64,000 nt of DNA from Flavimaribacter sediminis. GTDB lineage: Bacteria > Pseudomonadota > Alphaproteobacteria > Rhizobiales > Rhizobiaceae. A program made the translations under genes and the position numbers. The stretch covers positions 19,412-83,411 of the forward strand of contig NZ_JAICBX010000008.1 of assembly GCF_019492055.1 (NCBI RefSeq), given 5' to 3'. Below the pieces are notes generated by a model. The model had not been told where the DNA came from and ran no database searches. It saw only the letters and a list, made by a program, of their open reading frames with translations. Shown in pieces: positions 1-9,352 of this stretch (positions within the stretch are counted from its first letter, which is position 1; each line of letters begins with the position of its first letter).

Positions 1-445
1 TGTCAGCGACGTCGATGACGCCGAACAGATCGTTGCGCGGAATACGCTGCATTCCGTCTTCGCCGCCGGTGAATTCGGACTGCAGAAGCACGAAGTAGAT
101 GAATTGCGAGATCGCGAGCGTGATCATGGCGAACTGGATGCCGCTGCGCCGGACGGACACCAGGGCAACGCCGTAGCCGATCGCGGCGCTGAAAAGCGCG
201 CCGCCAAGAATCGCGATTTCGATGGAAATCGGGGTCGTCTTGAGCACGTATCCGGTTATGTAGGCCGCGGTTCCGAAAAACATGGCGTGCCCGAAACATA
301 AAAGTCCCGCATAGCCGAGCAGCAGATTGAAGGACGACGCGAAGATAACGAAGCAGAGCACGGTCATCAGCAGAACAGGATAGACGAAAAACGGCGCGGC
401 GATCGCGACAATCAGCAGCAAGCCGATGAGGAGAAGCCGGTTCAT
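1..445 (-). CDS. livM: Branched-chain amino acid-type ABC transporter permease LivM (partial, C-terminus outside window)
   Basis: Inner-membrane permease of a LIV-type (HAAT family) ABC importer. About 148 residues are visible, starting with a run of hydrophobic helices (MNRLLLIGLLLIVAIAAPF) followed by the LivM-typical segment NLLLGYAGLLCFGHAMFFG around residues 44-62. The ATG (445-443) overlaps the stop of livH in an ATGA arrangement, so translation is coupled. The gene runs off the left edge, so the C-terminal transmembrane half is not seen. It pairs with LivH to form the membrane channel. The substrate is not fixed by sequence: in this context, beside acyl-CoA enzymes, an organic acid is as likely as an amino acid (inference). 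Confidence 0.9.
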   Translation of the reverse strand, partial: MNRLLLIGLLLIVAIAAPFFVYPVLLMTVLCFVIFASSFNLLLGYAGLLCFGHAMFFGTAAYITGYVLKTTPISIEIAILGGALFSAAIGYGVALVSVRRSGIQFAMITLAISQFIYFVLLQSEFTGGEDGMQRIPRNDLFGVIDVAD

Positions 446-1326
446 GTCGAGGTCCCCCTGCCCGATGTCAGCCCGTTGGGTCTCAGGACCAGCACAATGA
501 TCATGATGACGAAGATCACCAGATTGGCGGCTTCCGGATAGAACACCTTCGTCAGACCTTCGACCACGCCAATGAGATAACCGGTCAGGACCGCGCCGAC
601 GATGGAACCCATTCCGCCGATCACCACGACGGCGAAGATGACGATCATCAGGTTAGAACCCATTGAGGGAGAAACCTGGTAGATGGGAGCAGCGAGAACG
701 CCGCTCAATCCCGCGAGTCCAACCCCGAATGCGTAGGTTAGGCTGATCATACGAGGCACGTTGATGCCAAACGCTTCGACAATGTCGGGTTTTTCGGTTG
801 CAGCCCTGAGATATGCGCCGAGCTTTGTCCGCTCGATCAACATCCAGGTTCCGATGCAGACCAGCAGCGAGAACAACACGACCCAGAGCCGGTACCATGG
901 CAGGAACATGAAGCCCAGATTGACGCCGCCTCGCAGCGGCGGAGCATAAGGCATGCCGCTTGAGCCGAATTGCTGGCGCATGAGGCCCTCGATGATCAGC
1001 ACCGCCGCATAGGTGGCCAGCAGGCTGTACAGGTGGTCGAGATGCTGTATCGGCCGAAGGATCAAGCGCTCCATGATCAGCCCGAATATCGCGACCATGA
1101 TCGGCGCGATCACCAGCGCTCCCCAATAGGAAACGCCGAATGTGGTCAGCAGGAACCACGCCGCGAATGCGCCGAGCATGTACTGGGCGCCATGGGCGAA
1201 ATTGACGACGTTCATCAATCCGAAGATGATGGCGAGCCCGAGACTGAGCATCGCATAAAAGGACCCGTTGATCAGGCCAATCAGCAGTTGTCCCATGATG
1301 AGCTGGATGGACAGATGTTCGAACAT
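442..1326 (-). CDS. livH: Branched-chain amino acid-type ABC transporter permease LivH
   Basis: A 294-residue integral membrane protein, normal length for LivH. It has the family segment GLMNVVNFAHGAQYMLGAF near residues 36-54 and a GIxxPRMISLTYAFGVGLAG loop around residues 187-207, typical of the part that contacts the ATPases. It forms the heteromeric permease with LivM. It lies 5 bases after livF and overlaps livM by four bases, so livG-livF-livH-livM is one transcriptional block following the acyl-CoA genes. Transport of the compound degraded by those enzymes is inferred from position. Confidence 0.92.
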   Translation of the reverse strand: MFEHLSIQLIMGQLLIGLINGSFYAMLSLGLAIIFGLMNVVNFAHGAQYMLGAFAAWFLLTTFGVSYWGALVIAPIMVAIFGLIMERLILRPIQHLDHLYSLLATYAAVLIIEGLMRQQFGSSGMPYAPPLRGGVNLGFMFLPWYRLWVVLFSLLVCIGTWMLIERTKLGAYLRAATEKPDIVEAFGINVPRMISLTYAFGVGLAGLSGVLAAPIYQVSPSMGSNLMIVIFAVVVIGGMGSIVGAVLTGYLIGVVEGLTKVFYPEAANLVIFVIMIIVLVLRPNGLTSGRGTST

Positions 1327-1331
1327 GTCGG

Positions 1332-2051
1332 TCAGACCCCCAGGTAGTTCTTGACGCGTCCCATGTCCGAGACGAGTTCTTCGGCGCTCAGCGTATCGAC
1401 CACTGCGCCGTGTTCGATAACGATGTGACGGTCTGCAACCAGGCGAGCGAATTGCAAATTCTGCTCGACGAGAAGAATTGTGTAACCTTGCGCCTTCAGG
1501 CGCAGGATCAGTTGGCCGATTTCCTTGACAACCACCGGCGCAAGTCCTTCGCTCGGTTCATCGAGCAACAGAAACTGCGATCCTGTACGCAGGATGCGCG
1601 CAATAGCCAACATCTGTTGCTCGCCGCCGGAAAGCAGCGTGCCACGACTCTTGCGTCTCTCCCGCAGGTTTGGAAACTGCTTCAGAAGTTCGCTGTCCGG
1701 CACGCCGCCCTGACGCAGGACCGGAGGCAGCGTCAGGTTTTCGCCGACGTTCAAAAGGGAGAATATCGCCCGTTCTTCCGGACAATAGGCAATGCCCTTG
1801 CGCGCGATCTGGAACGTTCGCTTGCCGATCAGTTCCTCATCTTCGTAGCAGATCGAACCCGTGCGTTTGCGCACGATTCCCATGATAGAGCGCAGCGTGG
1901 TCGATTTGCCGGCTCCGTTGCGACCGATGAGTGTCACGAGTTCGCCGGGACGGACGTCGAAATTCATGCCGTGCAGCGCCTGGGATTCGTTGTACCAGGC
2001 CCTGAGATCCTTGACCTGAAGCAAGGGAGCGGCGTTTGCGTCAGAGTTCAT
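1332..2051 (-). CDS. livF: LIV-type ABC transporter ATP-binding protein LivF
   Basis: A cytoplasmic ATPase of 239 residues, the length expected for LivF. Walker A GRNGAGKST is near residues 42-50, the signature LSGGEQQ near 140, and Walker B LLLDEPSEGL near 160. The H-loop is not marked as strongly as in LivG. It overlaps the end of livG by 11 bases, which implies coupled translation. With LivG it energises the LivHM permease. Confidence 0.93.
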   Translation of the reverse strand: MNSDANAAPLLQVKDLRAWYNESQALHGMNFDVRPGELVTLIGRNGAGKSTTLRSIMGIVRKRTGSICYEDEELIGKRTFQIARKGIAYCPEERAIFSLLNVGENLTLPPVLRQGGVPDSELLKQFPNLRERRKSRGTLLSGGEQQMLAIARILRTGSQFLLLDEPSEGLAPVVVKEIGQLILRLKAQGYTILLVEQNLQFARLVADRHIVIEHGAVVDTLSAEELVSDMGRVKNYLGV

Positions 2052-2838
2052 CGACGCCTCCCATATAGGCCGTTATCACATCCGGGTCGTTGGCGACCTC
2101 GTCATAGGTCCCTTCAGTCAAAACCTCGCCGTGCTGAAGCACGGTGATGCGTTCGCACAACGTCGCCACCACCGAAAGATTGTGTTCGACGATCAGGATG
2201 GTTCGGCCATCAGAGACTTCCGAGATCATCTTCGTGATGGGCTCGATGTCCTCGTGTCCCATGCCTGCTGTCGGTTCATCGAGCAGGAGGACCTTCGGAT
2301 CGAGCGCCAGCGTTGTCGCTATCTCCAGAGCGCGCTTCTTGCCGTAGGAAAGTTCGGCTGCAGTCAGATCGAGGGCGTTGGCCAATCCGACGCGCTCCAG
2401 CAACTCGACCGCACGCGCGTTCAACTCGGACACTGCGCTGATCGGCGACCAGAAACGGAACGATTTGCCGTAGTCCGACTGCAACGCGACACGGACATTC
2501 TCCAGACATGTGAGGTGCGGAAAAGTCGCCGAAATCTGGAATGAGCGAACCAGTCCAAGCTTGGCCACCTGCGCCGTTCTCAGACGGGTTATGTCTCTAC
2601 CCTCAAGGAACACCTTGCCTGTTGTCGGACTGAGCGTTTTGGTAAGCAGATTGAAGCACGTTGTCTTGCCGGCGCCGTTGGGGCCGATCAACGCGTGAAC
2701 GGATCCGCGCCTGACCTGCAGGTTCACGCCTTTAACCGCATAGAAACCGGCGAAAGACTTGCCGAGATCCCTGGTCTCCAGTGCGTAATCCTGCGCGCTT
2801 GTGGTGTCGATTTGCGCCGTATCCATAATCGCTGACAC
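2041..2838 (-). CDS. livG: LIV-type ABC transporter ATP-binding protein LivG
   Basis: A 265-residue ATPase with Walker A GPNGAGKTT, a signature of the LSYGKKRALE type, Walker B LLLDEPTAGM, and the LivG-typical link from Walker B to the extended C-terminal tail (EPITKMISEV...). I chose the GTG at 2838-2836 because GGGGAGGA stands 5-6 bases before it. An in-frame ATG at 2826 is too far from that ribosome site, and an earlier ATG at 2868 overlaps the upstream gene. It follows the acyl-CoA dehydrogenase by about 26 bases and is the first transporter gene of the operon. Confidence 0.92.
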   Translation of the reverse strand: MSAIMDTAQIDTTSAQDYALETRDLGKSFAGFYAVKGVNLQVRRGSVHALIGPNGAGKTTCFNLLTKTLSPTTGKVFLEGRDITRLRTAQVAKLGLVRSFQISATFPHLTCLENVRVALQSDYGKSFRFWSPISAVSELNARAVELLERVGLANALDLTAAELSYGKKRALEIATTLALDPKVLLLDEPTAGMGHEDIEPITKMISEVSDGRTILIVEHNLSVVATLCERITVLQHGEVLTEGTYDEVANDPDVITAYMGGVDEL

Positions 2839-2864
2839 TCTTCCTCCCCTGGTCGCGCCCGCCT

Positions 2865-4022
2865 TCACGGCAGCCGCAGCACCGCCTTGGCAAGAATATT
2901 TCTCTGTATTTCGTTGGATCCGCCGAAAATGGTCGGCGCGCGGGAGTCGAGATACAGGTTCATTGCGTCGACCTCATTGTCGCCAACCGGCAGATCGTCA
3001 TAATATCGCGCCTCCTCGCCTGCGACAGCCAATGTCTCCTCGGTAATGCGCTGATACAATTCACTGCAGAAAATCTTGAGAACCGAGACTTCCGCGCCAA
3101 GCTGTCCGCCTTCGCGCAGGATCTTCGCGAATTTTTCGAACGCGGATCCAAGGTCATTCAGGTCCAGCAGCAGACGCGCATAACGCGATCGGAATGCGGG
3201 GTCGTCGAAAGCGCCGCGATCTTCAGCCAGCATTTCCAACCGCTTGAGCGCGTATTCGGGACGCGATGGAGCACCCAGGAAGATCCGTTCATGTCCAAGC
3301 ACAGACTTGGCGAGCGCCCAGCCCTGATCGACTGCGCCAACAACATTCTTCGCAGGGACGCGCACGTTCTCGAAGAACACCTCGCAGAAATCAGCTTCGC
3401 CCCGGAGATTGGCGATCGGCCGGACAACAACCCCCGGCGTCGTCATGTCGACAAGCATAACCGTTATGCCGTTTTGCCGTTTGTTGTCGTCCTTTGTTGT
3501 GCGAACAAGCAGAAGGATCCAGTTGGCGCAGTGTGCAAGAGTCGTCCAGATCTTCTGGCCATTGACGATGTAATCATCTCCGTCGCTCACGGCGGATGTC
3601 CGCAGACTTGCAAGGTCGGAGCCGGCGTTCGGCTCCGAATAGCCCTGACACCACACGTGCTCTCCGGAGAGTATCTTCGGAAGAAAATTCGCCTTCTGTT
3701 CGTCCGTTCCGAATTCTATTAGCAATGGACCTGTAAGACCAATGCCGTGATCGGGAATGCGAGGACAACCCAGGCGAGCCCATTCTTCGACGTAGACGAT
3801 GTGCTTGGCGGCGTCGAGTCCCATGCCGCCGTGTTCTTGTGGCCATACCGGCGACAGCCAGCCTTTCTCCGCAAGCGCGTGATACCATTCCGCCACCTCG
3901 TCGAAGACCGGTCGCTGCTTGCGCATGAAACGCAGATGCGACGGGCAGTTCGCATCGACCCATTCGCGGAATATCCCGCGGAATTCGTCATCAGACAGGG
4001 CGTTCCAGTCCTGCTGCTGCAT
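2865..4022 (-). CDS. Acyl-CoA dehydrogenase family protein (first of a pair)
   Basis: A flavoprotein of 385 residues that oxidises an acyl-CoA to the enoyl-CoA. It carries the FAD-binding stretch YSEPNAGSDLASL near residues 133-145, and a TIFGGSNEIQRNIL segment near the C-terminus where medium-chain enzymes have the catalytic Glu (EGT); here the Glu is a Gly. In FadE-type enzymes that Glu may sit elsewhere or on the partner subunit. A second acyl-CoA dehydrogenase lies two genes upstream, which suggests the heteromeric FadE pairs known from steroid side-chain degradation (inference). The start overlaps the preceding stop by one base (TAATG). Confidence 0.9.
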   Translation of the reverse strand: MQQQDWNALSDDEFRGIFREWVDANCPSHLRFMRKQRPVFDEVAEWYHALAEKGWLSPVWPQEHGGMGLDAAKHIVYVEEWARLGCPRIPDHGIGLTGPLLIEFGTDEQKANFLPKILSGEHVWCQGYSEPNAGSDLASLRTSAVSDGDDYIVNGQKIWTTLAHCANWILLLVRTTKDDNKRQNGITVMLVDMTTPGVVVRPIANLRGEADFCEVFFENVRVPAKNVVGAVDQGWALAKSVLGHERIFLGAPSRPEYALKRLEMLAEDRGAFDDPAFRSRYARLLLDLNDLGSAFEKFAKILREGGQLGAEVSVLKIFCSELYQRITEETLAVAGEEARYYDDLPVGDNEVDAMNLYLDSRAPTIFGGSNEIQRNILAKAVLRLP

Positions 4023-4804
4023 TACAGTTCATCCTTGAAGACAGGCGCGCGCTTTTCCATGAAAGCGCGCATGGCTTCCTTGCTGTCATCGTTTCGGGTC
4101 ATCTCGACAGTCAGATTCTGTTCGAAACGATATCCATCCTTGAGCCCCATGGTTTCGACCGTGTTCAGGGCGCGCTTCGCCAGCTTCAGCGCTTGCGGGC
4201 TTTTCGAAGCGATATTGGCGGCCATTTCCATGGCGGTTTCCATCAATTCACCAGCCGGAACACAGGCTTCGATGAGACCGCGGCGATAGAGTTCCTCAGC
4301 CGGCGCCCGCCAGCCGGTCAGCACCATGCGTCGCGTCAGCGCGTGGGGGAAAACACGCATCGTGTGGCGCACGCCGCCCATGAGACCGATATCAATTTCC
4401 GGCAAACCGAAAACCGCATTTTCAGACGCCACTATGATATCTGAACAGATCGCGAGCCCCATGCCTGCGCCGAGCGCCGGTCCGTTGACGGCCGCAATGA
4501 CCGGAATATTGGATTCCATAATGACGAATCCGACCTCGCGCGCGCGCCGTAGGTGCCTGTAGGTGTCCCCAGGCTTGGCTTCAGCGACGATCTTTGCCCG
4601 GGCCTTGACGTCGGCGCCGGCCGAAAAGCACTTGCCGTTGCCGGTCAGAACGATGCAGCGAACGCCGACGGTTTCGTTGAGTTCGTCAAAAACCTCAATC
4701 AGTTCCTCCATGAACTCTCGCGACTGGGCATTGACGGGAGGCGCGTCCATCGTCACGACCGCGACGTGGTTCTCAATTGAGGTCTTGATCAGATTGTTTT
4801 GCAT
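4022..4804 (-). CDS. Enoyl-CoA hydratase/isomerase family protein (crotonase fold)
   Basis: A 260-residue crotonase. It shows the oxyanion-hole segments CFSAGADVKARAK (near residue 60) and NGPALGAGMGLA (near 108), and LPEIDIGLMGG with the catalytic-type Glu (near 135). It would hydrate the enoyl-CoA made by the flanking acyl-CoA dehydrogenases. The start is the ATG at 4804, with AAAGGAG eight bases upstream. Longer open sequence upstream overlaps the previous gene and is rejected. The exact acyl substrate cannot be told from sequence. Confidence 0.9.
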   Translation of the reverse strand: MQNNLIKTSIENHVAVVTMDAPPVNAQSREFMEELIEVFDELNETVGVRCIVLTGNGKCFSAGADVKARAKIVAEAKPGDTYRHLRRAREVGFVIMESNIPVIAAVNGPALGAGMGLAICSDIIVASENAVFGLPEIDIGLMGGVRHTMRVFPHALTRRMVLTGWRAPAEELYRRGLIEACVPAGELMETAMEMAANIASKSPQALKLAKRALNTVETMGLKDGYRFEQNLTVEMTRNDDSKEAMRAFMEKRAPVFKDEL

Positions 4805-4815
4805 GGTCGCTCCTT

Positions 4816-5940
4816 TCAGGCAGCTCGTTCGGTTGCCAGATACTGCAGCCGAAGCTCTTCCGGCTGGCCGAGTGTTGCGTTGAGATTGATGGCCCGTTTC
4901 ATGTAGAGGCCGATATCGCATTCATCGGTGAAACCCATGGCGCCATGGAGCTGGATGGCGCGCCGGGTAATGCCGATTGCAGCGTCGCCGGCTCGCGCCT
5001 TGGCGGCTAGCACGGCCTGTGAAGCGGCGGCGCTGTCGGGTTCTCCAAGTTTCTCCGTCGCATCCGTCACAGCCGAGCAGGCAAATTCGGCGTCGCTCCA
5101 CATGTCGACAAGCCGATGCTGGATGGCCTGAAAACTGGCGATGGGTTTACCGAACTGTATCCGCTCCCGCGTGTAGTCCACTGTGGCTTCCAGTGCTTTA
5201 GACGCAATGCCGGCAAGTTCCGCCGCAATCGCCAGGCGGTTTGTCTCGATCGCCCTGACCAGCGCCGTCTCGACCTTGTGGCCGCGCGCGAGAACATTGC
5301 CGGAAGGAACCGAGCAACCGTCAAGGTCCACTGAGCCCAACTGGGCGTCATCGACGGATGCGCGCAGACTTACGCCAATCCCGCCCGTGTCCGCCGGAAG
5401 ATGAACCAGAACGCTATCGCCGTCTGATTGAGCCAAAACGAGATAGTCGCTCGCCGATTGTGCGGCGCTTACGAGTCCTGCGCATCCGTTCAACAGGACC
5501 TCGCCATCCTTTTCAGTGGCTTTCAGCTCGGCGCGCGCGCCGCGCTCAGTCTGCCAAAGGGTCGTGACGATGCGCGATCCGTCGACGAGGCCGCCGGCCA
5601 AGGCTGAGGTGTTTGCGCCGTGGTCGGCGCCCATCAAGAGCGCGCCGGAAAAAACAGCAAGCTGCACATATGGTTCGGTGAGAAGCCCCCGGCCCAGGCT
5701 TTCGCACAACACCACAAGTTCGCGGCTTCCGAGTTGCAAACCACCCAGTTCCTCGGGAAGCAGGAGGCCCAGCCAGCCCGCTTCCGCCATTGCTGTCCAG
5801 ACGCTTCTGTCCAGATCGCTCTTTCCGGCCCGTCGCGAACGCATTACCTGTGCGCCGTCGATGCGCTCTGCTAGGGCGTTGGCGCTCTCACGCAGCATTC
5901 CGAGCGTGTTATCGTCGTCATCCAGAGAGATAAGCGGCAT
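4816..5940 (-). CDS. Acyl-CoA dehydrogenase family protein (second of a pair)
   Basis: A 374-residue acyl-CoA dehydrogenase, more divergent than its neighbour. Recognisable are ERIQFGKPIASFQAIQHRL near residues 235-253 and IQLHGAMGFTDECDIGLYMK near the C-terminus. The N-terminal FAD loop (YxEPNxGSD in the other copy) is eroded, and no catalytic Glu of the EGT type is seen. That fits the non-catalytic or half-site subunit of a heterotetramer (inference). It lies 11 bases before the enoyl-CoA hydratase in the same operon. Confidence 0.87.
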   Translation of the reverse strand: MPLISLDDDDNTLGMLRESANALAERIDGAQVMRSRRAGKSDLDRSVWTAMAEAGWLGLLLPEELGGLQLGSRELVVLCESLGRGLLTEPYVQLAVFSGALLMGADHGANTSALAGGLVDGSRIVTTLWQTERGARAELKATEKDGEVLLNGCAGLVSAAQSASDYLVLAQSDGDSVLVHLPADTGGIGVSLRASVDDAQLGSVDLDGCSVPSGNVLARGHKVETALVRAIETNRLAIAAELAGIASKALEATVDYTRERIQFGKPIASFQAIQHRLVDMWSDAEFACSAVTDATEKLGEPDSAAASQAVLAAKARAGDAAIGITRRAIQLHGAMGFTDECDIGLYMKRAINLNATLGQPEELRLQYLATERAA

Positions 5941-5984
5941 GTAGGCTCCGTTCGTTTGAAATGTTGCGCATCTTCGACATCACA

Positions 5985-7616
5985 TCAGGCCGGTAGCTCA
6001 TAGTCCTTGAACTGCTCGCGCAGCTTCATTTTCTGGAGCTTGCCGGTGGCTGTATGCGGAAGATCGTCGACGAAGACGACGTCATCCGGAAGCCACCAGG
6101 ACGCGACCAGCGGTTTCAGATGATCGAGAATCGCATCTTTGGTGACTTCCGCTCCGTCCTTGCCGACCACGATCAGCAAAGGTCTCTCCTGCCATTTGGG
6201 ATGCGGTCGGCCAATCACCGCCGCCTCCACCACCGCCGGATGGGACACGGCCGCATTTTCGAGGTCGATCGAGCTGATCCACTCTCCACCGGATTTGATG
6301 ACGTCCTTGGATCGGTCGGTTATGCGCACATATCCATCTGGATCAATCGTCGCGACATCGCCGGTGGAAAACCAGCCATCCCGATCGAGAACGTCCCCCC
6401 CTTCGCCTCGGAAATAGCCCGAGGTCACCCACGGACCGCGCACCTGCAGATCGCCGGGCGTCTCGCCGTCGAAAGGCAACGCCTCGCCGTCGTCGTTCAC
6501 TACGCGGATGTCAACGCCGTAAACAGGCCGTCCTTGCAGAACCTGAACATCGTATTTGCCTTCACCCGCGAGTTCCGCATGTCTGGGAAGCAGATTGCAG
6601 ACTGTGGCGACCGGGCTTGTCTCGGTCATCCCCCAAGCCTGAATGGTGTGGACGCCCATTTCGTCGAAAGTCTTGATGATCGCTCGCGGCGCGGCAGACC
6701 CTCCGATCATCACCCGTTCCAGCGACAGCATCGCCGGATCGGCGTCTGCGTCTTCGTCGATATACTTCAAAAAGCCCAGCCACACCGTCGGGACGCCGAG
6801 CGAGAACGTGCAGCGCTCCGCGACGGCAAGGTCGAAAAGGCTTTTGCCGTCGAGTTTTGGCCCGGGCAGCACGAGACCTGCCCCGCACAGAGCGGAGGCG
6901 TAGGGAATACCCCAGGCATTGACGTGAAAGAGCGGCACCGCCAGCAATGTCGTGTCGCGACGGTTGAGCTGCAGACCGTCTACCTGACAGGCCATCGAAG
7001 AATGAAGCACAGTCGAGCGGTGCGAGTAGAGCACGCCCTTTGGATTGCCGGTGGTTCCGGATGTGTAGCAAAGCGACGATGCTGTTCGCTCGTCAAATTG
7101 CGGCCAATTATAGGGTTCGGCGCTCTGCTCAGCGAGCAGTTCTTCGTATATCAGCGCACTTTCAGGCATCCCGGCGGCATGCTCCGCATCCGTCAACGCG
7201 ATCATGTTTTCCACAGCCGGCAGCTTGTCGCGCAAATTGGCGACTGCGCTGGCGAACGTTATGTCGAAAAATAGCGCGCGGCTTTCGGCATGGTTCAGAA
7301 TGTATTCGATTTGCTCGGGAAACAGACGGGGATTCACAGTGTGCAACACCGCTCCAATGCCTGAGACTGCGAAATAGAGCTCCATGTGACGATGGGTGTT
7401 CCACGCCATGGTTGCGACGCGATCGCCCGGCGTGACGCCGAGAGAGACAAGCGCTCTTGCCAGACGGCGAACACGTTCAGCCATCGTGCGGTAGGACAGT
7501 CTCACTACCGGTCCTTCGCAAGTGCATGACACGATTTCACTCTCAGGGTGGAATCGTTCCGCATGTACGAGCAGACTAGAAACAAGCAAGGGCTTGTCCT
7601 GCATAAGACCGAGCAT
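5985..7616 (-). CDS. AMP-forming acyl-CoA ligase (fatty-acyl/aryl-CoA synthetase family)
   Basis: A 543-residue ANL-superfamily enzyme that activates a carboxylic acid to its CoA ester using ATP. It has the P-loop [20 protein letters not shown] near residues 180-200, WGMTETSP near 327, [13 protein letters not shown] and [17 protein letters not shown] near 420-445, and a C-terminal [12 protein letters not shown] with the catalytic Lys. The ATG at 7616 has GGGAGG seven bases before it. This is the first gene of the operon that runs through the acyl-CoA enzymes to livM; an IclR-type palindrome lies about 100 bases upstream. Confidence 0.92.
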   Translation of the reverse strand: MLGLMQDKPLLVSSLLVHAERFHPESEIVSCTCEGPVVRLSYRTMAERVRRLARALVSLGVTPGDRVATMAWNTHRHMELYFAVSGIGAVLHTVNPRLFPEQIEYILNHAESRALFFDITFASAVANLRDKLPAVENMIALTDAEHAAGMPESALIYEELLAEQSAEPYNWPQFDERTASSLCYTSGTTGNPKGVLYSHRSTVLHSSMACQVDGLQLNRRDTTLLAVPLFHVNAWGIPYASALCGAGLVLPGPKLDGKSLFDLAVAERCTFSLGVPTVWLGFLKYIDEDADADPAMLSLERVMIGGSAAPRAIIKTFDEMGVHTIQAWGMTETSPVATVCNLLPRHAELAGEGKYDVQVLQGRPVYGVDIRVVNDDGEALPFDGETPGDLQVRGPWVTSGYFRGEGGDVLDRDGWFSTGDVATIDPDGYVRITDRSKDVIKSGGEWISSIDLENAAVSHPAVVEAAVIGRPHPKWQERPLLIVVGKDGAEVTKDAILDHLKPLVASWWLPDDVVFVDDLPHTATGKLQKMKLREQFKDYELPA

Positions 7617-7718
7617 CAATAGTCCTCCCATTTGTGGCGTTTCCTCAGCGCCACGCTGTTTTCCAAACTCGCTGAACGGCCGGGAAAGTCAAAGAATATC
7701 CACGGAGTGAAGTTCAAT

Positions 7719-7732
7719 TTCATATCTGTGAA
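7719..7732. promoter_or_regulatory. Candidate IclR operator, site 1 (acyl-CoA ligase/liv operon promoter)
   Basis: TTCAT-ATCT-GTGAA flanked by AAT and TTT. It matches two other palindromes (14641-14654 and 17684-17697) and lies 103-116 bases before the acyl-CoA ligase start, in the 151-base gap after the double-SDR gene. Its regulator is inferred to be the IclR protein at 14672. An 8-bp inverted repeat (CCGGGAAA at 7680-7687, TTTCCCGG at 7733-7740) also frames it. Confidence 0.6.
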
Positions 7733-7767
7733 TTTCCCGGGTGCATCACCCTCATTAGAGATGCTTT

Positions 7768-9339
7768 TCAGGCATCCGCGACTTCCGGGTCGCTTGCATT
7801 TCCTGCGTTTCCAAAGGATGTCCAGCCGCCATCCACGTACAGGATGCCGCCATTGACGTAGGAAGCTGATGGAGACGCGAGGAACCATGCGGCATCCGCC
7901 ACATCTTCAGGACGTCCAAAGTCACCCATGGGAATGCGCTTTCGAATTGCATTGGAATCGATGCGTCCCGCCTGCTCCAGGGCAGCTACGCCCGGCGTAC
8001 GGATATAACCGGGCGCAAGTGTTGCGCTTCGAATGCCTTTCGGCCCCAACTCCGCCGCCAAGCACCGTGTGAAAATGTCTACGCCCGCTTTCGACGCTCC
8101 ATAGGCGTGCCGTGGGGCAAAAGGCAGAAAGGTGTTGATCGATCCGAGATTGATCAACACGCCTCCCGACGAGTCCATCAGAGGAATTGCGGCCCTCGCA
8201 CAAAGAAATGTGCCGGTCAGATTGATATCCAGAACGCGTTCAAGATCGGCCGCGCTCTGTTCGAGCGCCGGTTTGAACTCGTCCGCGATGGCGGCGTTGT
8301 TGATCATCACGTCGATACGGCCAAACCGGTCACGGATGCGTTCAAACGCCTGCGTTACATCACTCTCGCTTGAAATATCAGCTTGCAAGGCGAGTGCATG
8401 GTTATCCAGTTCGAGGGCAATCGGTTCCGGTGAATCACGGTCGATCAGCACCACCTGATCGCCGGCGGCGGAAAATCGCCGCGCGATCGCTGCGCCGATG
8501 CCCCGCGCCGCGCCGGTTATAACCGTAACCCGTTTGCTCTCCGACAAAACAGGCGTTGCGGTTTCGGCTCCGGGTTGACCGTCCACCGGAGGATGCGCAT
8601 GGCCAGGCTGGTTGAAGGAACCCCAGCCGCCATCAACCGCGAGGACCGAACCGGTAATGTAGCGCGCGGCGTCGGACGCCAGAAAGACCACAGCGGAAGC
8701 CATTTCGTCGGGACGGCCGAGGCGACCGAGCGGCACGCGCCGGCGGACGGCCGACAGGTCGGCCTTTCCCTCCGCTTCAAGCGCGGCGACCATCGGGGTA
8801 AGCACGTATCCAGGCGCGATGGCGCAAACGCGGAGGCCGCGCGAGGCCCACTCGCAGGCCAGTGACTTGGTCAACGATATCAGGGCTGCCTTTGAGGCCG
8901 CATAGGCGTTACGGCACGGGTTGCTGACCACGCCCGCGAGCGAGGCGGTGTTCACGATAACGCCGCCAGGTTGCATGCGTTTTACCGCTTCGCGGGCCAG
9001 GACGAATGGGCCGCTGAGATTGGTTCGGATCGTCGCCTGGAAACCGGCGAGGTCAGTATCGACTGTCGCTGCCATGGTCGGCGCCCTTGCAGCGTTGTTG
9101 ACAAGGACATCGACGCGTTCGCACACCTCGTCGATGCGGGCGAACATCGCCGTAACCTGTTCTTCGTCCGACTGGTCGCATTCCAGTGCAATGTGGCCTT
9201 CGCCACAGGCGGCGACAGCCGCTGCTACGCCGCTGTTTGGCAGGTCTACGCCAATCAACCGGGCTCCGGTTTCAGCAAATTGCTCCAGCAGCGCGCGGCC
9301 GATGCCACCCGCCGCCCCCGTAATGATTACTGTACGCAT
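7768..9339 (-). CDS. Fused double short-chain dehydrogenase/reductase (two SDR domains in one chain)
   Basis: A 523-residue protein made of two complete SDR domains, where the family unit is about 250 residues. Domain 1 (about 1-245) has TGAAGGIG at 7-14, NNAA at 81-84 and the triad Ser133, Tyr146, Lys150. Domain 2 (about 268-515) has TGAARGIG at 275-282, NNAA at 347-350 and Ser400, Tyr413, Lys417. A linker of about 25 residues rich in Pro, Gly and His separates them. Both nucleotide sites and both catalytic triads look intact, so two NAD(P)-dependent oxidoreductions, perhaps sequential, are possible (inference). No stop or frameshift lies between the halves. It sits 13 bases after the flavin reductase gene. 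Confidence 0.9.
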   Translation of the reverse strand: MRTVIITGAAGGIGRALLEQFAETGARLIGVDLPNSGVAAAVAACGEGHIALECDQSDEEQVTAMFARIDEVCERVDVLVNNAARAPTMAATVDTDLAGFQATIRTNLSGPFVLAREAVKRMQPGGVIVNTASLAGVVSNPCRNAYAASKAALISLTKSLACEWASRGLRVCAIAPGYVLTPMVAALEAEGKADLSAVRRRVPLGRLGRPDEMASAVVFLASDAARYITGSVLAVDGGWGSFNQPGHAHPPVDGQPGAETATPVLSESKRVTVITGAARGIGAAIARRFSAAGDQVVLIDRDSPEPIALELDNHALALQADISSESDVTQAFERIRDRFGRIDVMINNAAIADEFKPALEQSAADLERVLDINLTGTFLCARAAIPLMDSSGGVLINLGSINTFLPFAPRHAYGASKAGVDIFTRCLAAELGPKGIRSATLAPGYIRTPGVAALEQAGRIDSNAIRKRIPMGDFGRPEDVADAAWFLASPSASYVNGGILYVDGGWTSFGNAGNASDPEVADA

Positions 9340-9352
9340 TCAGTGGTTCTCC

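Noticed and set aside
7680..7740. 8-bp inverted repeat (CCGGGAAA...TTTCCCGG) around IclR site 1
   Set aside because: A 45-base separation and only 8 bp make chance likely; it is noted with the operator but not claimed as functional.
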